A DNA stretch of 64,000 nt from Brevibacillus_H sp041920465 (lineage in GTDB: Bacteria > Bacillota > Bacilli > Brevibacillales > Brevibacillaceae). Each line of letters opens with the position of its first letter. Within the stretch, counting starts at the first letter, position 1. Shown here one piece after another: positions 7,644 to 16,865 of this stretch. The translations under genes and the position numbers were made by a program. The notes under the pieces were generated by a model. It had not been told where the DNA came from. It did not search any database and was given only the letters and a program-made list of their open reading frames with translations. The stretch lies in assembly GCA_041920465.1 (NCBI GenBank), contig JBHGXW010000024.1:42575-106574 (forward strand), written 5' to 3'.

Positions 7644-8774
7644 ATGATCAAAGGAATCAAGGAAATTATCCAGGCCAGGCAGGCGGACATCTACGCCACG
7701 TTTGAACATTTGCATGCGAATCCGGAAATCAGTTGGCAAGAAAAAGAGACGACCAGGTATTTGGCAGAAAGAATGCGCAAACTAGGATTACGAGTCACAA
7801 CGTTTGCTGATTGTACCGGGCTGGTCGCGGAGTGGGGAGAAGGGAAACCGGTTGTGGGATTGCGTACGGATATCGACGCCCTTTGGCAAGAAGTGGACGG
7901 AGAGTGGCGGGCCAATCATTCGTGCGGACATGATGCCCATATGACTATGATTGTAGAAACCGTGGAAACCCTCATGGCAAGCGGGTTCCAGCCACCGGGA
8001 ACACTCAAGCTCCTGTTTCAGCCGGCGGAAGAAAAGGGAGATGGTGCACTGAAGCTGGTGGAGAAGGGTGTTGTGGACGATATTGATTTTCTTTACGGCG
8101 TTCATTTGCGGCCTGTCCAGGAAATGGAGGCGGGTTTTGCCGGACCTGCTATCTACAACGGAGCAGCCATGTTTATGTACGGAGAAATTACAGGTGTTGC
8201 CGCACATGCAGCCAGACCCCATCTGGGGATTAACGCGATAGAGGTGGCAAGCTCCATTGTCCAGGGCCTGGGCTCTATCCATCTCGATCCTGCGGTTCCG
8301 GCTACGGTAAAAATGACGATGCTTAAGGCAGGCGGAGAAAGCACCAACATCATTCCGGATAAAGCCAGCTTCGCTCTTGACTTGCGAGCGCAGACCAACC
8401 AGGCAATGAATCAACTGGTTGAGAAGGTAGAACAACTCATTTTCGGAGTTGCCGCAATTTTCAAAGCGACAATTGAACTTCGCCAAGGGTCGCAAATGGT
8501 GGCGGCAGAAGTGAATGAACAGGCAAAATCGCTGATGGCACAAGCGATAACAGACGTTTTGGGCGAAACGGGATTGAAACCCGCTCCCGTCAGCCCTGGC
8601 GCGGAAGACTTCCATTTCTATACGGTGAAACGTCCAAAGATCAAGGCAACCATGCTGGCGCTTGGCTGCGATTTAAAACCGGGTTTGCATCATCCGCATA
8701 TGACTTTTCGGCGTGATGCTCTCCTAACCGGTGTCGAGATTCTCTCGCGAGTTATCGTGCGGACGTTTGAGTGA
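7644..8774 (+). CDS. amhX: M20D-family amidohydrolase (AmhX-like)
   Basis: A 376-residue zinc metallohydrolase of peptidase family M20, subfamily D (N-acyl amino acid amidohydrolases). The metal-binding motifs are CGHDAHMT near residue 92, FQPAEEKGDGA near residue 128, and the C-terminal HHPHMTF. The wording LRTDIDALWQEVDG and GVHLRPVQE closely recalls Bacillus AmhX. It should cleave an amide bond in an N-acyl or peptide-like substrate in the cytosol. A GGGAGGA site precedes ATG 7644. The membrane protein gene at 8784 follows after 9 bases. Confidence 0.82.
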   Translation: MIKGIKEIIQARQADIYATFEHLHANPEISWQEKETTRYLAERMRKLGLRVTTFADCTGLVAEWGEGKPVVGLRTDIDALWQEVDGEWRANHSCGHDAHMTMIVETVETLMASGFQPPGTLKLLFQPAEEKGDGALKLVEKGVVDDIDFLYGVHLRPVQEMEAGFAGPAIYNGAAMFMYGEITGVAAHAARPHLGINAIEVASSIVQGLGSIHLDPAVPATVKMTMLKAGGESTNIIPDKASFALDLRAQTNQAMNQLVEKVEQLIFGVAAIFKATIELRQGSQMVAAEVNEQAKSLMAQAITDVLGETGLKPAPVSPGAEDFHFYTVKRPKIKATMLALGCDLKPGLHHPHMTFRRDALLTGVEILSRVIVRTFE

Positions 8775-8783
8775 GGTTATCTG

Positions 8784-9245
8784 ATGGATGGGGCGGATTT
8801 TCTTTATCTGGCGTTGTATATCTGTATTGCCGTGTTTTTGGGCGGGCTTTATTTCGTGGCCCGCAGACGGGAAGAGCGGTTGAAGCGTAAAGCGGAACAA
8901 GTGATGGAGCGGCAGCTTATCCCGCTAAAAGATGAAAAAGGTTTCGATCAGCCGATCTGGCAAGGCAAAATAGAGGCGATTGTGGCAGATGATGAACGGC
9001 ATGAGGCAGAATTTGACTTGCTGGTTTATCTCGATTCCGTGTTTATCGGTTTTACTGAGCAAGGTTTTCCTTTTGTAACGTTGCCCGCGGAGCAAATCCT
9101 CAAAGTAATAGGGGACAAGGGCCGTGTCCGCATCCTGTATCGGCGGGAAGACGGGCGGGAAATCTATTATCAGTTATTCGGAAAGCAGATGAAAGGGCTC
9201 ACCGATAAGATCGAATTTATCCGCAAACGGGCTTGTATTCGTTAG
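8784..9245 (+). CDS. hypothetical single-pass membrane protein
   Basis: A 153-residue protein with one N-terminal transmembrane helix (about residues 6-27) and a charged Arg/Lys-rich stretch, which should leave the rest facing the cytosol. No domain is recognised. It follows the amidohydrolase at 9 bases and is probably co-transcribed with it. Confidence 0.6.
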   Translation: MDGADFLYLALYICIAVFLGGLYFVARRREERLKRKAEQVMERQLIPLKDEKGFDQPIWQGKIEAIVADDERHEAEFDLLVYLDSVFIGFTEQGFPFVTLPAEQILKVIGDKGRVRILYRREDGREIYYQLFGKQMKGLTDKIEFIRKRACIR

Positions 9246-9251
9246 TTAGAC

Positions 9252-9321
9252 ATTCTAATTAGAATATTTTCCGCTGATTTTTTTAAAATTATGTAGCTTA
9301 ATTAGATAAATGTGTTATACT
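9252..9321 (+). promoter_or_regulatory. pckA promoter region with 14-bp palindrome
   Basis: A perfect palindrome ATTCTAATTAGAAT (9252-9265) lies 50 bases upstream of a TATACT -10 element at 9316-9321. Further TAATTA-containing sequence surrounds the -10. This is a plausible operator for control of gluconeogenesis. The regulator is not identified; CcpN controls pckA in B. subtilis, but I cannot claim its site here. Confidence 0.45.
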
Positions 9322-9383
9322 AATTACATCTTAACTAACGAAAAGAAACCCAATATTGGACAGCGGGGAAGGAGAACGTTTAC

Positions 9384-10964
9384 ATGGAAACGAAGACAGT
9401 AAAACAACTAGCTGACGTGTTAGATAATACGAAAGTTCATTTTAACTTATCAGTTCCACAGCTTGTAGAAGCAGCAATCAAGCGCGGCGAAGGGATTCTG
9501 ACTGATAAAGGAGCACTCAACACGTTAACTGGCAAGTTTACAGGTCGTTCACCAAAAGATAAGTTTGTTGTCGATGAGGAATCGGTTCACGACAAAATTA
9601 ATTGGGGTGCGGTTAACCAGCCGATCTCTGCTGACAAGTTCGAAAAATTATATGCAGATGTAATGGAATATCTGACACAAAAAGAATTGTACGTATTTGA
9701 CGGTTTTGCCGGTGCCGATCTCAAGTACCGACTGCCAATCCGCGTTGTAAACGAATATGCTTGGCACAACTTGTTTGCTCATCAGTTGTTCATCCGCCCA
9801 ACCAAGGAAGAGCTTGCCAACCATCAAGCGGAATTTACCGTGATCGCTGCCCCGGGTTACCAAGCAAATCCGGAAGTTCACGGTACCAATTCGGAAACCT
9901 TCATTATTATTAGCTTCGAGAAAAAGGTTGTATTGATCGGCGGCACCGAGTATGCAGGTGAGATGAAGAAGTCTATCTTCAGCGTCATGAACTTCCTTCT
10001 GCCTGAACAAAACGTGCTTTCCATGCACTGCTCGGCCAACATCGGCAAAGAAGGTGACGTAGCGCTCTTCTTCGGCCTCTCCGGTACCGGTAAAACCACT
10101 CTTTCCGCGGACCCGAACCGCTTCCTGATCGGTGACGATGAACACGGCTGGTCAGACAACGGCGTATTCAACATCGAAGGCGGCTGCTACGCAAAATGCA
10201 TCAAGCTGTCAGAAGAAGGCGAACCGCAAATCTGGAAAGCAATCAACTTCGGCACGGTACTGGAAAACGTAGTGGTTGATCCCCAAACCCGCACAGCAGA
10301 CTACGACAGCGATAAATATACAGAGAATACCCGGGCCGCTTATCCGGTTGAAATGATCCCGGGTGCCGTAATCCCGGGCGTTGGCGGACACCCTGGCGTG
10401 ATCATCTTCTTGACTGCCGACTCTTTCGGCGTTATTCCGCCAATCTCCAAGTTAAGCAAAGAGCAAGCGATGTATCATTTCTTGTCCGGCTATACCAGCA
10501 AAATGGCCGGAACCGAGCGCGGCGTAACTACCCCGCAAACCGAATTCTCTACCTGCTTCGGTTCGCCGTTCTTGCCGCTTCGTCCGGTTGTCTACGCAGA
10601 AATGCTTGGCAAGAAAATCGATCAGCACAATGCACGCGTCTATCTGGTAAACACCGGTTGGACTGGCGGCCCTGTCGGCATCGGTCATCGCATGAACTTG
10701 AAATATACCCGGGCCATGGTAACAGCTGCGTTGAACGGTGAATTGGAACAAGCAGAGTTTGTAACCGATCCGGTATTTGGTGTACAGGTTCCTACTTCTT
10801 GCCCGGGAGTACCAGCGGAAGTTCTCCAACCTCGCAATACCTGGGAAGATAAAGGGGCTTACGACAAACAAGCTCGTGAGCTGGCAAGCCGGTTTGCAGA
10901 GAACTTTGCGAAGAAGTTCCCGAATGCTGCTGATATTGCCAAAGCTGGCCCAATCGTTGAATAA
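9384..10964 (+). CDS. pckA: phosphoenolpyruvate carboxykinase (ATP)
   Basis: A 526-residue, full-length ATP-dependent PEP carboxykinase, which converts oxaloacetate plus ATP to phosphoenolpyruvate and starts gluconeogenesis. Motifs seen are FTGRSPKDKF near residue 53 (substrate Arg), the P-loop GLSGTGKTTLS near 230-240, the metal site FNIEGGCYAK, and the LTADSFGVIPP region. A GGGGAAGGAGAA site precedes ATG 9384. Codon use is that of a well-expressed gene. Confidence 0.97.
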   Translation: METKTVKQLADVLDNTKVHFNLSVPQLVEAAIKRGEGILTDKGALNTLTGKFTGRSPKDKFVVDEESVHDKINWGAVNQPISADKFEKLYADVMEYLTQKELYVFDGFAGADLKYRLPIRVVNEYAWHNLFAHQLFIRPTKEELANHQAEFTVIAAPGYQANPEVHGTNSETFIIISFEKKVVLIGGTEYAGEMKKSIFSVMNFLLPEQNVLSMHCSANIGKEGDVALFFGLSGTGKTTLSADPNRFLIGDDEHGWSDNGVFNIEGGCYAKCIKLSEEGEPQIWKAINFGTVLENVVVDPQTRTADYDSDKYTENTRAAYPVEMIPGAVIPGVGGHPGVIIFLTADSFGVIPPISKLSKEQAMYHFLSGYTSKMAGTERGVTTPQTEFSTCFGSPFLPLRPVVYAEMLGKKIDQHNARVYLVNTGWTGGPVGIGHRMNLKYTRAMVTAALNGELEQAEFVTDPVFGVQVPTSCPGVPAEVLQPRNTWEDKGAYDKQARELASRFAENFAKKFPNAADIAKAGPIVE

Positions 10965-10996
10965 AACACTTTCCCAAATTGTCTACCACTTCATTG

Positions 10997-11026
10997 CCCT
11001 CAGTCGTTCAGGCTGGGGGTATTTTC
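10997..11026 (+). terminator. pckA terminator
   Basis: A nine-pair stem with two G-U pairs, CCCTCAGTC / GGCTGGGGG, a GTTCA loop and a following TATTTT. Confidence 0.6.
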
Positions 11027-11039
11027 TGTATTTCCGTTG

Positions 11040-11068
11040 TTTACAATGTTAATTAAAAGAAGTATAAT
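11040..11068 (+). promoter_or_regulatory. sigma-A promoter of the Nramp gene
   Basis: TTTACA at 11040-11045 and TATAAT at 11063-11068 with an ideal 17-base spacer. The start codon is at 11226, so the mRNA would have a leader of about 150 bases. Confidence 0.75.
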
Positions 11069-11225
11069 GAAGAAAAAGTTGCTCTAGGGCAAAATAGTGT
11101 CTTGGACGCAAAAATATACAGGAACCCAGACGAGGCCTTCTTCATACAATTAGGAGAAGATTCTTTTTTAAACAAAAAGTTTCCCTGATGCAAAATAATT
11201 AGTTTTACGCAAAGGAGGCAATCTT

Positions 11226-12575
11226 ATGGCAAGTGAAAATACTCTACCTCTGGAAAGGGAACAAGGATGGCGGCGTTCTTCCGAGCAGAGAAGTTTGCAA
11301 GAAGTGTATCGCTCTTTGCGAGTTCCTAAAACGGGTTCCTGGCTTAGAAAATTCTTGGCCTTCGTTGGACCTGGTTACCTTGTTGCCGTAGGATATATGG
11401 ACCCCGGAAACTGGGCAACTGACCTTGCGGGTGGCTCCATGTTTGGATACACGCTGCTGTCTGTTATCATGCTTTCCAATCTGATGGCCATTCTGTTGCA
11501 GGCGTTGGCGGGAAAGCTGGGGATTGTCACCGGGCGTGATTTGGCTCAAGCGTGCCGGGATCACTACAGCAAACCGGTGTCGATGGTGTTATGGGTATTA
11601 TGCGAGTTAGCCATCGCTGCCTGCGACCTTGCCGAAGTGATCGGGACGGCTATCGCATTAAATCTTTTGTTTGGAATACCAATTCTGTACGGTGTCTTGT
11701 TAACCGCATTTGACGTCATGATGATTCTGTTATTGCAGAACAAGGGCTTCCGGTATATCGAAGCATTTGTGATTGCCTTAATTGCGACGATTGGAGTTTG
11801 CTTTGCGTTCGAAATGTTACTGGCTAAGCCTGATGTGGCTAGCATTCTGGGCGGATTCGTTCCCAGTGCGGAAATCATCAAAAATCCTGAGATGCTCTAC
11901 ATCGCGATTGGCATATTGGGTGCAACGGTAATGCCGCATAACCTTTATCTCCATTCTTCTATCGTGCAGACACGCCAGTATGAACAGACGAGCAAAGGAA
12001 AACGCGAAGCGATCCGGTTTGCTACCATCGATTCCACGATAGCCTTGTTTTTTGCCCTTTTTATCAACGCATCCATTCTCATCTTGTCAGCGTCTACCTT
12101 CCATCGGACGGGAATGACGAATGTGGCCGAAATCGGCGACGCTTATCATCTGTTGACCCCGGTTCTTGGAACTACGCTTGGCAGTCTGTTATTTGGGATC
12201 GCATTGCTTGCGGCAGGGCAAAACTCCACATTAACGGGGACGTTGGCCGGTCAAATTGTCATGGAAGGTTTTCTGAACATTCGTTTGACGCCATGGCTGC
12301 GCCGGATGATCACCCGCATGGTGGCCATCGTCCCAGCAATAATCGTCACTGCTTTATATGGTGAAGCGGGAACAGCCCAATTATTGATCCTCAGCCAGGT
12401 TATTTTATCGTTTCAGCTTTCCTTCGCCGTAATCCCGCTTGTGCAATTTACGAGTGACAAAGCGAAGATGGGCGAGTTCGTAAACCCGCGATGGCTTACT
12501 ATCTTATCTTGGGTGGTTGCCGTTGTGATCGTTGGATTAAACGTTTATCTGCTGTATCAAACGCTGTTCGGATGA
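11226..12575 (+). CDS. mntH: Nramp-family divalent metal ion transporter
   Basis: A 449-residue integral membrane protein with about eleven transmembrane helices, belonging to the Nramp family of proton-coupled Mn2+/Fe2+ importers. The metal-binding signature of helix 1 is present as DPGNW near residue 59, and the helix 6 motif MPHN is near residue 237. The N-terminal 40 residues are soluble and charged. ATG 11226 follows AAAGGAGG. The long leader suggests control, but no MntR or Fur box is obvious. Confidence 0.93.
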   Translation: MASENTLPLEREQGWRRSSEQRSLQEVYRSLRVPKTGSWLRKFLAFVGPGYLVAVGYMDPGNWATDLAGGSMFGYTLLSVIMLSNLMAILLQALAGKLGIVTGRDLAQACRDHYSKPVSMVLWVLCELAIAACDLAEVIGTAIALNLLFGIPILYGVLLTAFDVMMILLLQNKGFRYIEAFVIALIATIGVCFAFEMLLAKPDVASILGGFVPSAEIIKNPEMLYIAIGILGATVMPHNLYLHSSIVQTRQYEQTSKGKREAIRFATIDSTIALFFALFINASILILSASTFHRTGMTNVAEIGDAYHLLTPVLGTTLGSLLFGIALLAAGQNSTLTGTLAGQIVMEGFLNIRLTPWLRRMITRMVAIVPAIIVTALYGEAGTAQLLILSQVILSFQLSFAVIPLVQFTSDKAKMGEFVNPRWLTILSWVVAVVIVGLNVYLLYQTLFG

Positions 12576-12593
12576 AATTGTGAATATACGACG

Positions 12594-12630
12594 GAAAGGT
12601 TGTCGAATGAACCGGCAACCTTTCTTTTTT
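12594..12630 (+). terminator. rho-independent terminator
   Basis: GAAAGGTTG / CAACCTTTC stem (12594-12602 and 12616-12624) followed by six T, after mntH. Confidence 0.9.
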
Positions 12631-12704
12631 AGTTCGCGGCCAGGCCCGACATCGTTGGTCAGTCGGGTGGGTTTTCTTATTGCTTCTGCGCATGTAGTAT
12701 GCTA

Positions 12705-12750
12705 TTGTTTATCCGAATAGAGAGGTCTAATTGAGAATGACTTGAGAATG
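12705..12750 (+). promoter_or_regulatory. promoter with tandem TTGAGAATG repeat, DUF1802 gene
   Basis: A possible -35 TTGTTT (12705) and a TCTAAT -10-like element (12726-12731) are followed by two exact TTGAGAATG copies at 12731-12739 and 12742-12750, an 11-base period. The same tandem repeat occurs before sufC. Confidence 0.55.
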
Positions 12751-12763
12751 GGAGGTCGTCATA

Positions 12764-13351
12764 ATGGCTACAGTTGTTCAACAACCGATTTCTACACTGT
12801 CTTTGAAAGAGTGGGCGGTTGCGATTAAAGCGCTGGGGGAAGGCAAACAAATCATTACCGTCCGCAAAGGTGGACTATATGAAGAGACTCGCGATTTCAA
12901 GCTTGAGCGCGACACCTTCTATTTATATCCAACCTATGAGCATCAAAAAACGGAGATGGTGAAACCGGAATACCATGCCGACCTGCAGGCGACACTTGAG
13001 CAATGGAGCCCGGAGAAGACAACCGTGGACATCCGCTATTTCGCTCATATTACAGATGATGTGGAAGTTCTGGATGAAGCTAGAATCCGTGCGCTTGCCC
13101 CATTCCACATCTGGACAGACAACTTCGCTGACGTCCGTCTGCACTGGAAAAAGAAAAATCCGCTTCACATTCTATTTGCCCGCGTGTACAAACTGGAAAA
13201 GCCGTTGGAGATTCCGATTGCTGACGAATATAAAGGCTGCAAATCGTGGCATCATCTGCTTCAAGAAGTTCCGCAGGGTTCTTTTACGCCTGTACTGACA
13301 GATGAAGAGTATGCGGCAAGGCGGGAAGCCATTCTGAAGATTATTTCTTGA
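12764..13351 (+). CDS. DUF1802 family protein
   Basis: A 195-residue soluble protein I assign to DUF1802, a family of unknown function. It has the opening phrase LKEWAVAIKALGEGKQIITVRKGG and a conserved His-rich middle (LYPTYEHQ). No catalytic motif is obvious. ATG 12764 follows GGGAGGTC. It is monocistronic but shares a tandem TTGAGAATG element with the suf operon directly downstream, so it may respond to the same signal (iron, sulfur or oxidative stress). That last point is inference. Confidence 0.8.
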   Translation: MATVVQQPISTLSLKEWAVAIKALGEGKQIITVRKGGLYEETRDFKLERDTFYLYPTYEHQKTEMVKPEYHADLQATLEQWSPEKTTVDIRYFAHITDDVEVLDEARIRALAPFHIWTDNFADVRLHWKKKNPLHILFARVYKLEKPLEIPIADEYKGCKSWHHLLQEVPQGSFTPVLTDEEYAARREAILKIIS

Positions 13352-13424
13352 TTAGTGAAGAATGAAAGGAACAATAGCATTTACTAAACATAAATATTTA
13401 ATAAATACAATTATGTTTATATCA

Positions 13425-13478
13425 TTGATCTTTCCTTACAATTATTATAAGATAGTAATTGAGAATGGATTGAGAATG
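13425..13478 (+). promoter_or_regulatory. suf promoter with tandem TTGAGAATG repeat
   Basis: TTGATC (13425-13430) and TAAGAT (13448-13453) are 17 bases apart. Directly downstream, over the likely start site, lie TTGAGAATG at 13459-13467 and 13470-13478. Confidence 0.6.
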
Positions 13479-13530
13479 AACAATTTCAGACCCATCCTAT
13501 AGAAAATTTTGACCGACGGAGGAATGTACA

Positions 13531-14319
13531 ATGTCCGGTATACCACATTTGGAAATAAAAAACCTGCGTGCAAGAATTGAGGAAAAAGAGATCCTCAAGG
13601 GCTTGTCTCTTGAAATCAAGGGAGGCGAAGTGCATGCGATCATGGGGCCGAACGGGACGGGTAAATCTACTCTCGCTTCTACTTTGATGGGGCATCCAAA
13701 GTATGAAGTAACAGAGGGTTCCGTCACATTGAACGGGGAAAACCTGCTGGAAATGGCTGTTGATGAGCGTGCGCGTGCCGGTCTGTTCCTTGCGATGCAA
13801 TATCCTTCCGAAATCAGCGGCGTAACCAACTCCGACTTCCTGCGTTCTGCTATGAATGCTCGCCGCGGGGAAGGCAACGAGATTTCTCTGATGAAATTTA
13901 TCCGTGAATTGGATAAGCGTATGGAAACACTTGAAATGGATCAGACTTTTGCTCATCGTTACCTCAATGAAGGCTTCTCCGGCGGGGAGAAGAAGCGTAA
14001 CGAGATTCTGCAAATGATGATGCTTCAACCAAGCATCTGTATTCTCGACGAGATCGACTCCGGTCTCGATATCGACGCCCTTAAAATCGTAGCCAAAGGT
14101 GTTAACGAAATGCGTTCCGCTGAGCGCGGTTTCTTAATTATTACTCACTATCAGCGTTTATTAAATTATATTAAACCTGATTTCGTTCATGTCATGATGC
14201 AAGGACGAATTGTGAAATCCGGCGGCTCTGAACTGGCTGAACGTTTAGAGGCTGAGGGTTACGATTGGATCAAAGAAGAATTGGGTATCGAAGACGAAAC
14301 TGTTAACGCAGGCGTCTAA
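13531..14319 (+). CDS. sufC: Fe-S cluster assembly ATPase SufC
   Basis: A 262-residue soluble ABC ATPase that powers the SufBCD scaffold for iron-sulfur cluster assembly. The Walker A is GPNGTGKST near residue 36, the signature motif is FSGGEKKRNEI near residue 150, and Walker B is ICILDEIDSGLD, all intact. It is the first gene of sufCDSUB, the standard Firmicutes order. GGAGG at 13518-13522 precedes ATG 13531. Confidence 0.97.
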   Translation: MSGIPHLEIKNLRARIEEKEILKGLSLEIKGGEVHAIMGPNGTGKSTLASTLMGHPKYEVTEGSVTLNGENLLEMAVDERARAGLFLAMQYPSEISGVTNSDFLRSAMNARRGEGNEISLMKFIRELDKRMETLEMDQTFAHRYLNEGFSGGEKKRNEILQMMMLQPSICILDEIDSGLDIDALKIVAKGVNEMRSAERGFLIITHYQRLLNYIKPDFVHVMMQGRIVKSGGSELAERLEAEGYDWIKEELGIEDETVNAGV

Positions 14320-14340
14320 GCGAAGGGGGGTACTTATACG

Positions 14341-15639
14341 ATGAGTGTAGATACACAACTTCGCTTCAACCGCGAAGCAATTACCGCTTATTCTCAAGCA
14401 AATCAAGAACCGAAATGGTTTTTGGAGAAGCGGCTCCAAGCTTTTCAGGCATCTAACGAACTGCCTTTGCCTGCTTTGGAAAAAACCAAGATCGACAACT
14501 GGAATCTGGATCAGTTTACTCCTTTTGCGACGGAAGCCAAGGCTGCAAGCATCGAGCAATTGGATGAAGTGGTGAAGCAGCAAATCAATCTCGAACAGGC
14601 ACAAAACCTGCTCGTTCAAAAGAACGCTTCTACCGTATTTCATGTCGTTTCCGGCGAGCTTGCCTCCAAAGGGGTTATTTTCACCGATTTGGCAACCGCT
14701 CTGCGTGAACATGGCGATCTGGTTCAGAAGTATATTTATCAAGCCGTTTCAGCCGATGAGCATCGCCTGACCGCGCTTCATGCGGCAGTGGTAAACGGCG
14801 GGGTATTCTTGCATGTTCCGAAGAATACAGAAGTGGAAGTCCCTCTGCAAGCAGTGTTCCAGGTAGCGCAAAACAGCTCGCTTCTCTGCCCGCACGTATT
14901 GATTGTGGCGGAAGCGAACAGCAAAGTAACGTATGTGGATACCTATGTATCTGACGCTGGCGAAGCAATGGTGGCAAACAGCGTTGTGGAAGTGTTTGTG
15001 GGTGCCGGAGCTCATGTGCAGGTAGCTTCTGTCCGTTCCCTCTCCAAAGAGGTTCACGACTATACGTTCCGCCGCGCTGTTGTTGAGCGTGACGGCAAAA
15101 TGGAATGGATTCTCGGGGAAATGAACGACGGCAATACCGTTGCCAACAATACAACCATCCTGAAAGGTCAGGGCTCTTTCGCCGACACCAAAACCGTAAC
15201 GATCGGCACAGGCAACCAACGCCAAAACCTCACTTCCCAGGTTCAGCATATCGGCACTCACTCCGAGTCCCAAATGCTGAGCAAAGCGGTGATGACAGAG
15301 GAAGCTGTAGCGATTTTGAACGGAATCACCAAAATTGAAAAAGGCGCCGAAAAAGCAAACGGCGAGCAAGCAGAAAATATCTTGATGCTGAGTGAAAAGG
15401 CGCGCGGAGATGCGAATCCGATTCTCTTGATTGACGAAGATGACGTCAAGGCAGGCCACGCAGCATCCGTTGGCCGTGTAAATGAAGAAAGCCTTTACTA
15501 CCTGATGTCCCGCGGTATTCCGCGCAAGCAGGCAGAACACTTGATCATCATGGGCTTCCTGGACCCGGTAGTAGCGGAAATTCCGCTTGAAGAAGTGCAA
15601 AATCGACTCCGTCAAGCACTTGAAAGGAAGTTAGGATGA
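14341..15639 (+). CDS. sufD: Fe-S cluster assembly protein SufD
   Basis: A 432-residue scaffold protein that pairs with SufB and SufC. The C-terminal half has the parallel beta-helix repeats of the SufB/SufD family, with the signature EMNDGNTVANNTT, and ends in the SRGIPRKQAEHLIIMGFL motif shared with SufB. It starts 21 bases after sufC with an AAGGGGGG site and overlaps the sufS start by four bases, so translation is coupled. Confidence 0.95.
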   Translation: MSVDTQLRFNREAITAYSQANQEPKWFLEKRLQAFQASNELPLPALEKTKIDNWNLDQFTPFATEAKAASIEQLDEVVKQQINLEQAQNLLVQKNASTVFHVVSGELASKGVIFTDLATALREHGDLVQKYIYQAVSADEHRLTALHAAVVNGGVFLHVPKNTEVEVPLQAVFQVAQNSSLLCPHVLIVAEANSKVTYVDTYVSDAGEAMVANSVVEVFVGAGAHVQVASVRSLSKEVHDYTFRRAVVERDGKMEWILGEMNDGNTVANNTTILKGQGSFADTKTVTIGTGNQRQNLTSQVQHIGTHSESQMLSKAVMTEEAVAILNGITKIEKGAEKANGEQAENILMLSEKARGDANPILLIDEDDVKAGHAASVGRVNEESLYYLMSRGIPRKQAEHLIIMGFLDPVVAEIPLEEVQNRLRQALERKLG

Positions 15640-16865
15640 TGAATGCGAAAGAAATCCGCAAATACTTTCCTGTCCTAGATCAAGAAGTCAACGGCCATCC
15701 GCTGGTCTATCTGGATAACGGTGCTACGTCGCAAAAACCGATTCAAGTAATTGAAGCACTTGACAAGTATTATAAAGAGTATAATTCCAACGTACACCGC
15801 GGCGTTCATACCCTGGGTACACGCGCTACCGACGGGTATGAAGGAGCACGTGAAAAAGTGCGCAAATTCATCAACGCCAAAGAAGCGGCGGAGATTGTGT
15901 TTACACGCGGAACCACGACCGCCTTCAATCTGGTGGCAAACGGCTATGTCCGCAAGTTTCTGCGTGAGGGTGACGAGATTGTTACGACCATCGTAGAACA
16001 TCACAGCAACTTCATTCCTTGGCAGCAGGCGGCCAAAGCGACTGGCGCCACCTTCAAGTTCATTGACCTGGCTGAGGACGGCACCGTTACAGTGGAATCA
16101 GTGAAACAAGCGATTACCCCGAATACGAAGTTCGTGGCAATCCACCATATCTCCAACGTATTGGGCGACATTACGCCAATCAAAGAAATTGCCGAGATTG
16201 CCCATCAAAACGGCGCGGTCCTGATGGTGGACGGGGCGCAATCGGCTCCGCACATCAAGGTGGACGTACAAGAGCTTGACTGTGATTTTTACGCATTTTC
16301 CAGCCATAAAATGTGCGGGCCTACCGGTGTTGGTGTCCTTTACGGCAAACGCGAGCTTCTGGAATTGACCGACCCGTTTGAATTTGGCGGGGAAATGATC
16401 GACTACGTAGATTTGTACGACTCGACCTGGAAAGAGCTCCCGTGGAAGTTCGAAGGGGGAACGCCAATTATTGCCGGTGCCATCGGACTGGGAGCCGCGA
16501 TCGATTTTCTGGAAGAAATCGGCATGGATGAGATTGCGAAGCACGATAAATATCTCTGCCAATATGCATTGAAACAGATGCAAGAAATAGAGGGGCTGTC
16601 GATTTACGGCCCAATTGAGAGCCGTACCAGCCTGATTACTTTTAACTTGAGCGATGTACATCCACACGATCTTGCCACTGTACTGGACAGCTACGGCATT
16701 GCCGTTCGGGCAGGACACCACTGCGCACAGCCTCTGATGCGCTGGCTGAAAGTATCGGCTACCGCTCGCGCCAGTTTCTATCTTTATAACACCGAAGAAG
16801 ATGTGGATCGCTTGATCGCCGGGTTGAAAAAGACAAAGGAGTATTTCGGAAATGTCTTCTCTTGA
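15636..16865 (+). CDS. sufS: cysteine desulfurase SufS
   Basis: A 409-residue PLP enzyme that removes sulfur from L-cysteine and holds it as persulfide for transfer to SufU. The PLP lysine is Lys225 in SSHKMCGP, and the persulfide cysteine is Cys363 in RAGHHCAQP, both intact. It overlaps sufD by 4 bases and sufU by 14 bases. A second ATG at 15639 is an equally possible start. Confidence 0.96.
   Translation: MMNAKEIRKYFPVLDQEVNGHPLVYLDNGATSQKPIQVIEALDKYYKEYNSNVHRGVHTLGTRATDGYEGAREKVRKFINAKEAAEIVFTRGTTTAFNLVANGYVRKFLREGDEIVTTIVEHHSNFIPWQQAAKATGATFKFIDLAEDGTVTVESVKQAITPNTKFVAIHHISNVLGDITPIKEIAEIAHQNGAVLMVDGAQSAPHIKVDVQELDCDFYAFSSHKMCGPTGVGVLYGKRELLELTDPFEFGGEMIDYVDLYDSTWKELPWKFEGGTPIIAGAIGLGAAIDFLEEIGMDEIAKHDKYLCQYALKQMQEIEGLSIYGPIESRTSLITFNLSDVHPHDLATVLDSYGIAVRAGHHCAQPLMRWLKVSATARASFYLYNTEEDVDRLIAGLKKTKEYFGNVFS

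Noticed and set aside
11075..11225. Manganese riboswitch (yybP-ykoY) in the Nramp leader
   Set aside because: The conserved loop sequences of that class are not visible.
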